Source: an uncultured Alistipes sp. (GTDB lineage Bacteria > Bacteroidota > Bacteroidia > Bacteroidales > Rikenellaceae). Taken from it: DNA of 64,000 nt. The position numbers were made by a program, and so were the translations under genes. The notes beneath the pieces are model-generated. The model was not told where the DNA came from, ran no database searches, and saw only the letters and a list, made by a program, of their open reading frames with translations. Of the stretch, positions 24,692-33,143 are shown one piece after another. The DNA lies in the NCBI GenBank assembly GCA_900768015.1, contig CAAGBI010000009.1, positions 1 through 64,000 on the forward strand, in the 5' to 3' direction. Position 1 is the first letter of the stretch, and each line of letters opens with the position of its first letter.

Positions 24692-25574
24692 TTCCGAGAA
24701 GCAGTGGAGTGGCAAGTCTCGAGGAGGCAAGTTTGGGTATCAGTTTTTTGCATACACCATACGACTTCTCGGGATTCGCTGTGCTTATTGCTTGTTGGCC
24801 TTTATCGTAATCTACTTTATCCCCTTTGCGCCAAAGGCTACGCGCGCCATATGGTCGTACAACCGTCAAAGACGCAGACTCGGCATATTGGCCTCTGTTA
24901 AGGAGCTCTATTGCCACTACTATGTCTTTGGCCAGACGCTCGTCGACAAGATGGCTATGCAGGCGGGGCTCACCGAGCGCTACCGCTACGAGTTCGACAA
25001 CTATGAGCGCTTCCTCGAGATACTCAACAGCGGCCAGGGCGTGGTCATGATTGGCGCACATGTGGGCTGCTGGGAGTCGGGTGCAGGATTCTTCGGCACC
25101 TACGGCAAGCGCATCAACATCGTTATGTTCGATGCCGAGCACCAGCGCATAAAGGAGGTCCTGGAGAGTAACAACAGCCGCGAGGACCACTTCAAAATCA
25201 TCGCCGTAAACCAGGATGCCATAGCCGCCATGCTCGAGATGAAGGTGGCGCTCAACAATGGCGAGTATATCTGCTTCAATGGCGACAGATTTGTCAACCG
25301 CGAGCAAGTCTTGCGCGCCGAGATTCTCGGTGGCGAGGCGTTGCTGCCCTCAGGTCCATTCAAGATTGCGGCCAAGTGTCGCGTTCCCGTCATCTTCTAC
25401 TACGCCATGCGCGAGAAGCGACGCACCTATCGCTTCATCTTCGAGGAGGCTACATTCGAGGGACGCCCCAGCCACGAGCAGCTTGTTGCGCAGTATGCCA
25501 CATCGCTCAATAGAATCGCAGAGAAGTACCCACGCCAGTGGTTTAACTTCTACGACTTCTGGAACATTAATTAG
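24681..25574 (+). CDS. LpxL/HtrB-like acyltransferase
   Basis: A 297-residue inner-membrane enzyme of the lysophospholipid acyltransferase superfamily, lipid A late acyltransferase branch. A hydrophobic N-terminal segment (about 24-50) precedes the H-x4-E motif His127-VGCW-Glu132, and a FNGDRFVNRE block and SGPFKIAAK follow. Such enzymes are found in aryl polyene clusters, where they are thought to move the polyene from ACP to a membrane lipid. Overlap with the ACP gene supports ACP as its donor. Confidence 0.85.
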   Translation: MASSSEKQWSGKSRGGKFGYQFFAYTIRLLGIRCAYCLLAFIVIYFIPFAPKATRAIWSYNRQRRRLGILASVKELYCHYYVFGQTLVDKMAMQAGLTERYRYEFDNYERFLEILNSGQGVVMIGAHVGCWESGAGFFGTYGKRINIVMFDAEHQRIKEVLESNNSREDHFKIIAVNQDAIAAMLEMKVALNNGEYICFNGDRFVNREQVLRAEILGGEALLPSGPFKIAAKCRVPVIFYYAMREKRRTYRFIFEEATFEGRPSHEQLVAQYATSLNRIAEKYPRQWFNFYDFWNIN

Positions 25575-25633
25575 AAACAACATGGTCACACGCTGACCAA
25601 ATAACTTGGTAGAGATACCTAAAACAGAAATAT

Positions 25634-26734
25634 ATGAAGCTCACACAACAGCTCGAAAAGGTCTATTGCAAGGAGCATCAGACAGCCCTCGAGGCACAGC
25701 GCCTCGCACAGGAGATTGCCTTTGCACCCATGGTATTTCAGGTCTCTCGCCTGATGGTAAAGTTTGGCATTTTGGAGTACTTGTCGAACAACCACCAGGG
25801 CGTTACGCAGGCCGAGATCGTTGAGCACACGGGCCTCTCGAACTACGCCGCACAGGTGTTGCTCGAGGCATCGCTCTCGATTGGTACGGTGAAGACCAAG
25901 GATGACAAATATACTATCTCTAAGGCGGGATGGTTCCTTCTTAACGACCCCATGGCGCGTGCCAACATGAACTTCAACCACGATGTCAACTACTTGGGTC
26001 TCTTCCACCTCGAGGAGGCTCTCAAGGAGGGTAAGCCCTCAGGCTTGAAGGTCTTTGGCGAGTGGCCCACTATATATGAGGGTCTCTCGAGCCTCCCCGC
26101 AGAGGTGCAGAAGAGCTGGTTTGGCTTCGACCACTTCTACTCTGACGAGTCTTTCGCCCAGGCGTTGAAGCTCATCTTCGACGGCGAGCGCAAGGTTAAG
26201 CGCTTGTTGGATGTGGGTGGCAACACGGGTCGCTGGGCTATGCAGTGCGTAGGCTACAACAAGGATGTTGAGGTTACGATTATGGACCTACCGCAGCAGT
26301 TGGAGATGATGCGCCAGCAGACTGCGGGCAAGGAGGGTGCCGACCGCATCCACGGCTACGGCTGCAACCTCTTGGACGAGAGCGTTAAGTTCCCCACCCC
26401 CGCATTCGATGTCATCTGGATGAGCCAGTTCCTCGACTGTTTCTCGGAGGAGGAGGTGACGAGCATCTGCCGTCGTGCCGCAGAGTCTATGGACGACCAC
26501 TCACGCCTCTATATCATGGAGACATTCTGGGATAGACAGAAGTATGAGACTGCGGCCTACTGCTTGACACTCACAAGCATCTACTTCACGGCTCTTGCCA
26601 ACGGAAATAGCAAGATGTACCACTCCGACGACATGGAGCGCTGCGTGAACAACGCGGGCCTCGAGGTCGAGGAGATTGTCGATGGCTTGGGCCTTGGTCA
26701 CTCAATTATGATTTGCAAGAAGAGAAATGGCTAA
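25634..26734 (+). CDS. SAM-dependent methyltransferase
   Basis: A 366-residue class I methyltransferase with an N-terminal winged-helix dimerisation domain (about 30-100) like the plant-type small-molecule O-methyltransferases, motif I LLDVGGNTGRW around Asp193, IMDLP (motif II) and FDVIWMSQFLDCF. It probably methylates the aryl head group (ring or phenol). Whether it acts on O or C cannot be read from the sequence. It lies 59 bases after the acyltransferase and overlaps the next gene by eight. Confidence 0.85.
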   Translation: MKLTQQLEKVYCKEHQTALEAQRLAQEIAFAPMVFQVSRLMVKFGILEYLSNNHQGVTQAEIVEHTGLSNYAAQVLLEASLSIGTVKTKDDKYTISKAGWFLLNDPMARANMNFNHDVNYLGLFHLEEALKEGKPSGLKVFGEWPTIYEGLSSLPAEVQKSWFGFDHFYSDESFAQALKLIFDGERKVKRLLDVGGNTGRWAMQCVGYNKDVEVTIMDLPQQLEMMRQQTAGKEGADRIHGYGCNLLDESVKFPTPAFDVIWMSQFLDCFSEEEVTSICRRAAESMDDHSRLYIMETFWDRQKYETAAYCLTLTSIYFTALANGNSKMYHSDDMERCVNNAGLEVEEIVDGLGLGHSIMICKKRNG

Positions 26735-27149
26735 TATCATAGATCTTATCCCACAGCGCGCACCCATCGTCATGGTTGAGGAGTTTCTTGGCATCGAGGA
26801 TAATGTGTCGAGAACACGCCTTACGGTGCAGAGCGACAACATATTCGTTGATGACGACACCCTCTCGGAGTGTGGCCTTATAGAGCATATCGCGCAGTCG
26901 GCAGCCGCGCGCGTTGGACACATCTTCAACACGCTCAACCGCCCTATACCAATTGGTTATATCGGCTCGGTTAACGACTTCGCCATCGCGGCACACGCAA
27001 AAGTAGGCGATGTCATCTACACCACGATAGAGGTTATACAGGAGGTCTTCAACATCACGCTTATCCGCGCCGTGTGCAAGGTTAACGATGTTGAGATTGC
27101 GACATGTAAAATGAAGATATTCTTGGATACGGATGAAGCGAAATCGTAA
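26727..27149 (+). CDS. FabZ-like hot-dog protein with changed catalytic site
   Basis: A 140-residue single hot-dog domain of the 3-hydroxyacyl-ACP dehydratase family. The usual PHR-P motif reads P9-Q10-R11-A-P13, so the catalytic His is Gln, while the Glu-bearing helix (GLIEHIAQSAAAR, Glu53) is kept. Known dehydratases use His and Glu/Asp, so activity is uncertain; a second hot-dog protein at 32784 has an intact His. It may be a half-site of a heterodimer or act on another substrate. It overlaps both neighbours. Confidence 0.8.
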   Translation: MANIIDLIPQRAPIVMVEEFLGIEDNVSRTRLTVQSDNIFVDDDTLSECGLIEHIAQSAAARVGHIFNTLNRPIPIGYIGSVNDFAIAAHAKVGDVIYTTIEVIQEVFNITLIRAVCKVNDVEIATCKMKIFLDTDEAKS

Positions 27150-27585
27150 GATAGGAAGCGTAACACCCGCCCTCACAAACACCACCAGGACCACCGTGCG
27201 CTTCAGCGAGGTGGACTCCATGCAAGTTGTGTGGCATGGCGAGTATGTACGCTATTTCGAGGATGGCCGCGAGGCCTTCGGTCGTAAGTACCCCGGCATC
27301 GGATACCTCGATTTCTATGCCTATGGCTACACCGCGCCCATCGTCGACCTTCAGTTGCAGTATGTGACGCCACTGACGGTGAACGATGTCGCAATCATCG
27401 AGACACGCCTCATCGACACCGCCGCTGCGAAGCTCTGCTTCGAGTATATCATCCACCGCGAGTGCGATGGTGCTCTTGTGGCGCGTGGCAGCTCGGTGCA
27501 GGTATTCGTCGATAGCGACGGAAATATGTGTTTGAATAACCCAACCTTTTTTGAAGAGTGGAAAAAAAGATGGCTAACCAAATAG
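27133..27585 (+). CDS. Acyl-CoA/ACP thioesterase, 4HBT (YbgC-like) family
   Basis: A 150-residue hot-dog thioesterase. The family motif with the catalytic Asp is VRFSEVDSMQVVWHGEY (Asp28), followed by VRYFEDGREAF. It would release or edit thioesters, as YbgC-like proteins do in aryl polyene clusters. The start overlaps the preceding gene by 17 bases and the end overlaps the next by 16, so translation of the three is coupled. The ATG at 27133 is the only early start. Confidence 0.85.
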   Translation: MKRNRKIGSVTPALTNTTRTTVRFSEVDSMQVVWHGEYVRYFEDGREAFGRKYPGIGYLDFYAYGYTAPIVDLQLQYVTPLTVNDVAIIETRLIDTAAAKLCFEYIIHRECDGALVARGSSVQVFVDSDGNMCLNNPTFFEEWKKRWLTK

Positions 27586-29222
27586 AGATATACCTCGGCG
27601 CATCATCACTGCGCACGGCTCTTGGCAATAAGCGCGAGACGCTCGATGCTATGCACCGTGGCGTGTGCGGACTAAAGTATGAGGAGTGCTTCGGCATGTA
27701 TGCCGGAAGGTCGAAGGTTGCCACCGTTGAGGGCTACTCACGCTTCGAGTCGCTGATTATCGAGCAGTTGGATAACATCCTTGCTGGCTCGGCAATATCG
27801 CTTAAGAGCGAGGATGTGCAGTTGGTGCTCTCTACCACCAAGGGTAATATCGACCTCTTGGCCGAGGATTGCGAGAACATCGCCGAGGCTACCTATATAT
27901 ATACATCTGCCCAGGCTATAGCACGCCGCTACGACGCTGCCCGCCGCCCCATTGTCATCTCTAATGCCTGCATCTCGGGTGTCTCGGCCTTTGTCGTAGC
28001 GCGCGAGTTGTTGCAGTCGGGCAAAGTGAAGCATGTCATCGTGGCTGGTGGCGATGCCCTCTCGGAGTTTATCACCGCGGGCTTCGCGTCGTTCAAGTCT
28101 ATCAGCGCGCAGCCCTGCCGCCCCTACGATGCCGAGCGTGATGGCCTCACATTGGGCGAGGCTGCGGGCGCTGTTATCCTCACTACGGATGAGGCACATG
28201 CGGACGATGGTAAGGTACGCCTTGCAGGTGGTGCGATATCTAACGATGCCAACCATATCTCTGGCCCTTCGCGTACGGGTGATGGCTTGTACTACGCCAT
28301 TGCAAATGCCATGCGCGAGGCGGGCGTAACGAAGGAGGATGTGGGCTTCGTGAATACCCACGGCACGGCTACACGCTACAACGACGAGATGGAGAGCAAG
28401 GCTGTGGCATGGGCAGAGCTTACGGACAAGCCGCTCAATAGCCTCAAGGGCTATATCGGTCATACGCTCGGTGCTTCGGGCGTTGTTGAGGCTATCCTCA
28501 GCGCCGAGGAGCTTAAAAGCGGATATATCTTTGGCACTAAGGGCTTTACATCGTCAGATACGCCTCACACGCTGACACTTTCGGTCGAGGCACAGAAGAT
28601 AGAGGGTCGTTGCTGCGTGAAGACTGCCTCGGGCTTTGGAGGCTGCAATGCCGCTATCGTTCTCGACATGGAGCCTCGCACACGCGCCATCCCCGAGCGC
28701 ACGGGAGTTGCAAAGGTTGTTGCCGAGTATGAGCTACCACAGTCGGATATGCCCTTTGCCGAGTTTATCCGTGGCGAGTTCAAGAGCTTCGGCGAGAGCA
28801 ACATGAAGTTCTACAAGATGAGCGACATGAGCAAGGCGCTGTATGTTGCCGTGGAGCGCCTCCTGGCAAAGCAGAACATGGCAGATGTGGAGCCTACGCG
28901 CCGCGCTATTGTGCTCGCGAACCGCTCAGCGAGCCTCGATGCCGATGTTATCCACCAGCAGATTCTCAACCAGCACCTCGCCGAGGGAGCATCCCCCGCG
29001 GCCTTTGTCTACACGCTGGCAAATGTTGCAGCGGGCGAGATGTGCATACGCCACAAGATTCAGGGCGACAACACCTTCTTCATCGACAACGAGGATTGTG
29101 GCGTGGAGGAGGAGTACGCACGCGCACTTATCGAGCGTGGCGACATGGATGTGGCGATCGCTGGCTGGTGCGACTACCTAAACGAAAATTGGAGAGTAAA
29201 TGTAAAACTATTAAAACGATAA
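27570..29222 (+). CDS. Ketosynthase with fused second thiolase-like domain
   Basis: A 550-residue two-domain protein. Residues 1 to about 375 form a ketosynthase with a full triad (Cys134 in SNACISGVS, His in NTHGTATRYND, His in YIGHTLGASG) and KTASGFGGCNA. Residues about 390-550 are a shorter ketosynthase-like piece (SPAAFVYTLANVAAGE, DVAIAGWCDYL) that lacks the His residues. Such pieces usually appear as separate small proteins in Bacteroidota polyene clusters; here they are joined. I chose ATG 27570 over GTG 27558 because the family start is MxNxIxI. Confidence 0.85.
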   Translation: MANQIEIYLGASSLRTALGNKRETLDAMHRGVCGLKYEECFGMYAGRSKVATVEGYSRFESLIIEQLDNILAGSAISLKSEDVQLVLSTTKGNIDLLAEDCENIAEATYIYTSAQAIARRYDAARRPIVISNACISGVSAFVVARELLQSGKVKHVIVAGGDALSEFITAGFASFKSISAQPCRPYDAERDGLTLGEAAGAVILTTDEAHADDGKVRLAGGAISNDANHISGPSRTGDGLYYAIANAMREAGVTKEDVGFVNTHGTATRYNDEMESKAVAWAELTDKPLNSLKGYIGHTLGASGVVEAILSAEELKSGYIFGTKGFTSSDTPHTLTLSVEAQKIEGRCCVKTASGFGGCNAAIVLDMEPRTRAIPERTGVAKVVAEYELPQSDMPFAEFIRGEFKSFGESNMKFYKMSDMSKALYVAVERLLAKQNMADVEPTRRAIVLANRSASLDADVIHQQILNQHLAEGASPAAFVYTLANVAAGEMCIRHKIQGDNTFFIDNEDCGVEEEYARALIERGDMDVAIAGWCDYLNENWRVNVKLLKR

Positions 29223-29228
29223 ATCATT

Positions 29229-29483
29229 ATGGAACAGCTTATTCAGGAGTTGAAGGAGCACCTCATCGAGGAGCTTAACTTGGAGGAGATCACACCCGCA
29301 GATATCGACGCTGAGGCGCCATTGTTTGGCGAGGGCCTCGGTCTCGACTCTATCGATGCACTCGAGATTATCCTTATTTTGGAGAAGTACTACGGCGTTA
29401 AGCTCGCAAACTCTGCCGAGGCAAAGCCCGTATTCTACTCAGTAAAGACACTTGCCGAGTATATCAGCGCGAACCGCAAGTAG
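29229..29483 (+). CDS. Acyl carrier protein 2
   Basis: An 84-residue carrier with the phosphopantetheine site Ser41 in GLGLDSIDALE. It lies six bases after the two-domain ketosynthase and four before the next one, so it may be dedicated to that pair. Its C-terminal half (LANSAEAKPVFYSV) is unlike ACP1, which fits division of labour between two carriers, as in other aryl polyene clusters. Confidence 0.92.
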   Translation: MEQLIQELKEHLIEELNLEEITPADIDAEAPLFGEGLGLDSIDALEIILILEKYYGVKLANSAEAKPVFYSVKTLAEYISANRK

Positions 29484-29487
29484 GAGT

Positions 29488-30663
29488 ATGGCAATTGTTG
29501 TGACAGGTGTAGGTGTAGTCTCGGCACTCGGCGTGGGTGTCGAGCGCAACCTTGCGTCGTTGCGCGAGGGTGCGAGTGGCATCTCTCAACACCCTACACT
29601 CCTCAAAACAAGCCACCGTCTCCCCGTTGGTGAGCTCAACATGAGCAACGAGGAGCTTCACCATCTCCTCGGCATCTCACCCCACGAGCACCTCTCGCGT
29701 ACCGCCCTTTTGGGCATCCTCGCTGTGCGCGAGGCGTTGCAGAATGTAGACATGAGCAACCCCACACGCATAGGCCTCGTATCGTCGACCTCGGTCGGAG
29801 GTATGGACCTCACGGAGCACTTCTTCGAGCGTTTCATCGAGGATGAGCGCGCGGGCAGGTTGCGCGATGTGAGGATGCACGACTGCGCGGCAAGCACCGA
29901 TGCTATAGCTCACTATGCGGGCATCAAGGGCTACACCACAACGCTCAGCACCGCCTGCTCCTCGGCAGCAAATGCCGTGATTACGGGAGCTAAGCTCCTC
30001 AAGCACAACATCGTAGACAAGGTGGTGGTGGGAGGTAGCGATGCACTGAGTGCCTTTACGCTCAACGGCTTCAAGTCGTTGATGATTCTCGACGAGAAGC
30101 CCTGCCGTCCCTTTGACGAGACGCGCGCGGGACTAAACCTTGGCGAGGGCGCAGGCTACATCGTGCTTCAGCGCGAGGAGGATGCTACGAACTATATCTG
30201 CCACTTAGGGGGTTACGCCAACCGTAACGATGCTCACCACCAGACAGCATCTTCGGCAGAGGGTAATGGTGCCTACATGGCTATGGCCGATGCCGTCGCC
30301 ATGGCGGGTATCGAGCCCAGCGCGGTGGACTACATCAACGCCCACGGAACGGGAACGCCCAACAACGACGCATCCGAAAGTGCAGCCTTCGTTCGCCTCT
30401 TTGGCGATAATGTGCCACCATTTAGCTCTACAAAGGGCTTTACGGGACATACGCTCGCTGCGGCGGGAGGCATCGAGGCGGTATTCTCGGTCTTGGCCAT
30501 ACAGCATGGCTTTAGATATGCCAACCACAACTTTAGCGAGCCCATCGCAGCATACAACCTTACGCCCGTCACTCGCTTTGAGGAGGGTGCCGAGGTGAAG
30601 TGTGTGCTTAGCAACTCCTTTGGTTTTGGTGGCAACTGCAGTTCAATACTATTTACTCGTTAG
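29488..30663 (+). CDS. Beta-ketoacyl-ACP synthase
   Basis: A 391-residue ketosynthase with the full triad: Cys157 in STACSSAANAV, His in NAHGTGTPNND and His in FTGHTLAAAGGIEA; NSFGFGGNCSS closes the fold. The frame is open upstream to 29452, but the ATG at 29488, five bases after the ACP stop, gives the standard MAIVVTGVGVVS start. It is probably paired with the Cys-less homologue downstream as a ketosynthase/chain-length-factor couple, as in type II polyketide and aryl polyene systems. Confidence 0.9.
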   Translation: MAIVVTGVGVVSALGVGVERNLASLREGASGISQHPTLLKTSHRLPVGELNMSNEELHHLLGISPHEHLSRTALLGILAVREALQNVDMSNPTRIGLVSSTSVGGMDLTEHFFERFIEDERAGRLRDVRMHDCAASTDAIAHYAGIKGYTTTLSTACSSAANAVITGAKLLKHNIVDKVVVGGSDALSAFTLNGFKSLMILDEKPCRPFDETRAGLNLGEGAGYIVLQREEDATNYICHLGGYANRNDAHHQTASSAEGNGAYMAMADAVAMAGIEPSAVDYINAHGTGTPNNDASESAAFVRLFGDNVPPFSSTKGFTGHTLAAAGGIEAVFSVLAIQHGFRYANHNFSEPIAAYNLTPVTRFEEGAEVKCVLSNSFGFGGNCSSILFTR

Positions 30664-30666
30664 GCT

Positions 30667-31476
30667 ATGAGGTGTTTTATCGAGCGCGTGGTTACAAACC
30701 ACGATGTCGCAACCGACATAAAAGTGCTTATCCCCGATGCGGGACTACGCCGCCGCATGAGCCGCGTGATTAAGAGTGCCGTATCTACTGCCATGGAGGC
30801 GCTTGGTGGCGTGGAGGGCATCAGCACCCTCGACGGCATCATCACCGCTACGGGCTGGGGCTGCCTTGCCGATAGCGAGCGCTTCTTGCGCAATGTCATC
30901 GTCGACAAGGAGCAGCTGCTCAACCCCACACCCTTCATCCAGAGCACCTTCAACACCGTAGGCGGTCAGATTGCACTCTTGGGACACAACCACTGCTACA
31001 ATGTGACCTATGTCAACCGCAGCCATAGCTTCGAGGATGCGCTCCTCGATGCCATGATGCGCGCCGAGGATGGCGACAGCGAGCACATGCTGCTCGGAGC
31101 CTTCGACGAAGAGACACCCTCGCAGCACCGCATCATGGAGCGTATGGGAGCCTTCCGCAGGGTGGTATGTGGCGAGGGTGCTATGTTTGCCATTGTGGGT
31201 GCCCAGCGCAACGAGCACTCTATCGCCGAGGTTGCGACATTGGCATTCCCCGCAGAGAGCCTCACGCGCGAGGAGGTGGCAGCGCGTTATGCTACAACGG
31301 CTCACGCGCGCGTTATATATAATGGATATGCTGAGCATGGTCTCTTCCCCACGGCTTCGGCAATGTGCTTTGCCGAGGCTGTAAAGCTCGTGGCAGAGGG
31401 CACTCCCGAGGTTGTTATATATAACGAGTATTTTGGTGCATCGCCCACGGTTATTGTTGTGAGATGTCTTGCTTAG
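30667..31476 (+). CDS. Ketosynthase-like protein without active-site Cys (chain-length-factor-like)
   Basis: A 269-residue protein with the N-terminal ketosynthase fold only: ITATGWGCLADSERFL and STFNTVGGQIAL align with ketosynthase strands, but the site where the nucleophilic Cys should be reads NVTYVNRSHSFEDA, and the C-terminal His motifs are missing. It cannot condense by itself. Its place three bases after an active ketosynthase fits a partner subunit that shapes the pocket, as in chain-length factors. Length is about two thirds of a full ketosynthase. Confidence 0.75.
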   Translation: MRCFIERVVTNHDVATDIKVLIPDAGLRRRMSRVIKSAVSTAMEALGGVEGISTLDGIITATGWGCLADSERFLRNVIVDKEQLLNPTPFIQSTFNTVGGQIALLGHNHCYNVTYVNRSHSFEDALLDAMMRAEDGDSEHMLLGAFDEETPSQHRIMERMGAFRRVVCGEGAMFAIVGAQRNEHSIAEVATLAFPAESLTREEVAARYATTAHARVIYNGYAEHGLFPTASAMCFAEAVKLVAEGTPEVVIYNEYFGASPTVIVVRCLA

Positions 31477-32180
31477 GTATCATACTCCTCGTCGCATTGG
31501 CGATATTTGTCGTTGTCAACATCTTCATGGTGTGGGCCTCGGCAGATGTGGGGAGTAATATCTATGTTAAGGCACACTGCAAGGGCACGAACAGGGATAG
31601 GTGCGTGGCACTAACCTTTGATGATGGCCCCAATGCCGAGAATACGGCAAAGGTGCTCGATGTGCTCAAGCGTCACAACATCCGCGCAACATTCTTCCTC
31701 ATAGGCAAGAACGCGGAGGAGAACCCCGCACTTGCCGCGCGCATGGCGGAGGAGGGACATATCGTTGCCAACCACACCTACACGCACGCCTCAACCTTCC
31801 CGCTTGGAAGCAGAGCGCAAGTGGAGCAGGAGATAGCGCGAGGCAGCGAGGCGATATATAGCGCTACAGGATTACGCCCACGACTCTTCAGGCCTCCGTT
31901 TGGTGTCACAACGCCCAACATCGGCATGGCGTCAAGGGGGCTAAGGCAAGAGGTAATCGGCTGGAGCATACGCTCTTACGACACCATGAGCAGTCCCACA
32001 CGCAAGAGCGTTGTAAAGGGCATTATGAAGAGGATGCACCCTGGCGCTATCATCCTACTACACGATAGGTGTGATGGCGCAGAGGAGCTAATCGAGAGGT
32101 TAATCACGGAGTGCACACAGCAAGGATATAGGTTTGTAGCACTCGACGAGTTACTAAATATTCAGGTCTATGAGGGTTAA
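31464..32180 (+). CDS. NodB-type polysaccharide deacetylase
   Basis: A 238-residue protein anchored by one N-terminal membrane segment (residues 5-25), with a periplasmic NodB domain. All five NodB motifs are present: TFDDGP (Asp53, Asp54), HTYTH, RPPFG, WSIRSYD and LLHD, so it should be an active metal-dependent deacetylase of an N-acetylated sugar. The substrate is unknown; with a glycosyltransferase gene 1 kb downstream, a sugar on the polyene lipid is a fair inference. It overlaps the gene before by 13 bases and the one after by 11. Confidence 0.88.
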   Translation: MSCLGIILLVALAIFVVVNIFMVWASADVGSNIYVKAHCKGTNRDRCVALTFDDGPNAENTAKVLDVLKRHNIRATFFLIGKNAEENPALAARMAEEGHIVANHTYTHASTFPLGSRAQVEQEIARGSEAIYSATGLRPRLFRPPFGVTTPNIGMASRGLRQEVIGWSIRSYDTMSSPTRKSVVKGIMKRMHPGAIILLHDRCDGAEELIERLITECTQQGYRFVALDELLNIQVYEG

Positions 32181-32760
32181 GGTTTTACTTACTTTGTTGG
32201 CTCTTTTCGTGGGTTTCGGCGCCTCGGCACAGAGCCTCAGCGAGGAGTTCGAGCGCGAGCTTAAGGCAAAGAATGGAGGTGTTACCTCTATCGTAGCCGA
32301 GATGACGCAGACACGCGAGGTGGCTGTGCTGGCAGATGTTGTGAAGAAGGAGGGCGACTTCCACTTCCAGGCACCCAACAACATACTCCTCTCGTTCGAC
32401 GATGGCGACTACATAAAGCTCTCGGCCGAGTGGTTCGAGATGAAGAGCGGCGCAAATATCACAAGGCGCAGCGCAAGCTCTAACCCCATGTTTAAGCAGC
32501 TCAGCGCCATGCTCACGGCCTGCATGAGTGGCGATGTGGAGAGCATAGCAAAGGGCTTTACCCCCACCATCACCAAGAGTGATAAGGAGTGGCGCGTGGT
32601 GCTTAAGCCCGAGCGTGGCAAGGGCGCAGCAAAGATTGCGGAGGTGGAGCTTATCTTCGACCGCAAGGATATGTCGCTTGACAGCCTCAAGATGGTCGAG
32701 AAGTCGGGCGACTATACGATGTACACATTTAGAAATAAGCAATTTAACATGACCAAATAG
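32170..32760 (+). CDS. LolA-like periplasmic carrier
   Basis: A 196-residue protein with a signal peptide (cleavage near GASAQ) and the LolA/LolB half-barrel pattern: TSIVAEMTQTREV, LADVVKKEGDFHF, PNNILLSF and the VELIFDRKDMSLDSLKMVEKSG strands. LolA carries lipoproteins from inner to outer membrane. Aryl polyene clusters carry their own LolA-like protein, thought to ferry the lipid-linked polyene. It overlaps the deacetylase gene by 11 bases. Confidence 0.85.
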   Translation: MRVKVLLTLLALFVGFGASAQSLSEEFERELKAKNGGVTSIVAEMTQTREVAVLADVVKKEGDFHFQAPNNILLSFDDGDYIKLSAEWFEMKSGANITRRSASSNPMFKQLSAMLTACMSGDVESIAKGFTPTITKSDKEWRVVLKPERGKGAAKIAEVELIFDRKDMSLDSLKMVEKSGDYTMYTFRNKQFNMTK

Positions 32761-32783
32761 GGTCACACAATATATAACTTTTT

Positions 32784-33143
32784 ATGCGTTTAGAGGGTAA
32801 CTTTTATACCATTGATAGCATCACATCACCCGCCGAAGGTGAGCACAATGTCGTTGTGACGCTCATGAAGGAGCACCACATCTACGAGGGTCACTTTCCC
32901 TCGCAGCCCGTTGTGCCAGGCGTTTGCACCCTTACCATCATCCGCGAGTGCCTGAGCAAGATTCTCGCTCGCCCCGTGTCGTTTGCATCTATCAAGGATT
33001 GCAAATATGTCTCTGCACTCATCCCCGAGGAGGGACTGCGCATCGCCATCAACATCACGCTCAGCGAGGCGAAGCTCCGAGTGAATGTTGAGCGCTGCGA
33101 CAACCAGCAGACAGTACTTAAACTACGCGCCGAGATACAATAA
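32784..33143 (+). CDS. FabZ/ApeI-like 3-hydroxyacyl-ACP dehydratase
   Basis: A 119-residue hot-dog protein with the family core HHIYEGHFPSQPVVPGVCTLTIIREC, which holds the GHFP His and a downstream Glu in the helix. It would dehydrate 3-hydroxyacyl-ACP to the 2-enoyl form; without an enoyl reductase in the operon the double bonds stay and a polyene forms. It is short, but complete for a single hot-dog domain. Its stop codon overlaps the start of the next gene (TAATG). Confidence 0.82.
   Translation: MRLEGNFYTIDSITSPAEGEHNVVVTLMKEHHIYEGHFPSQPVVPGVCTLTIIRECLSKILARPVSFASIKDCKYVSALIPEEGLRIAINITLSEAKLRVNVERCDNQQTVLKLRAEIQ

Noticed and set aside
27738..28463. Open frame of 241 codons on the minus strand inside the two-domain ketosynthase
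   Set aside because: Mirrors the ketosynthase codons; high Arg/Leu composition without motifs.
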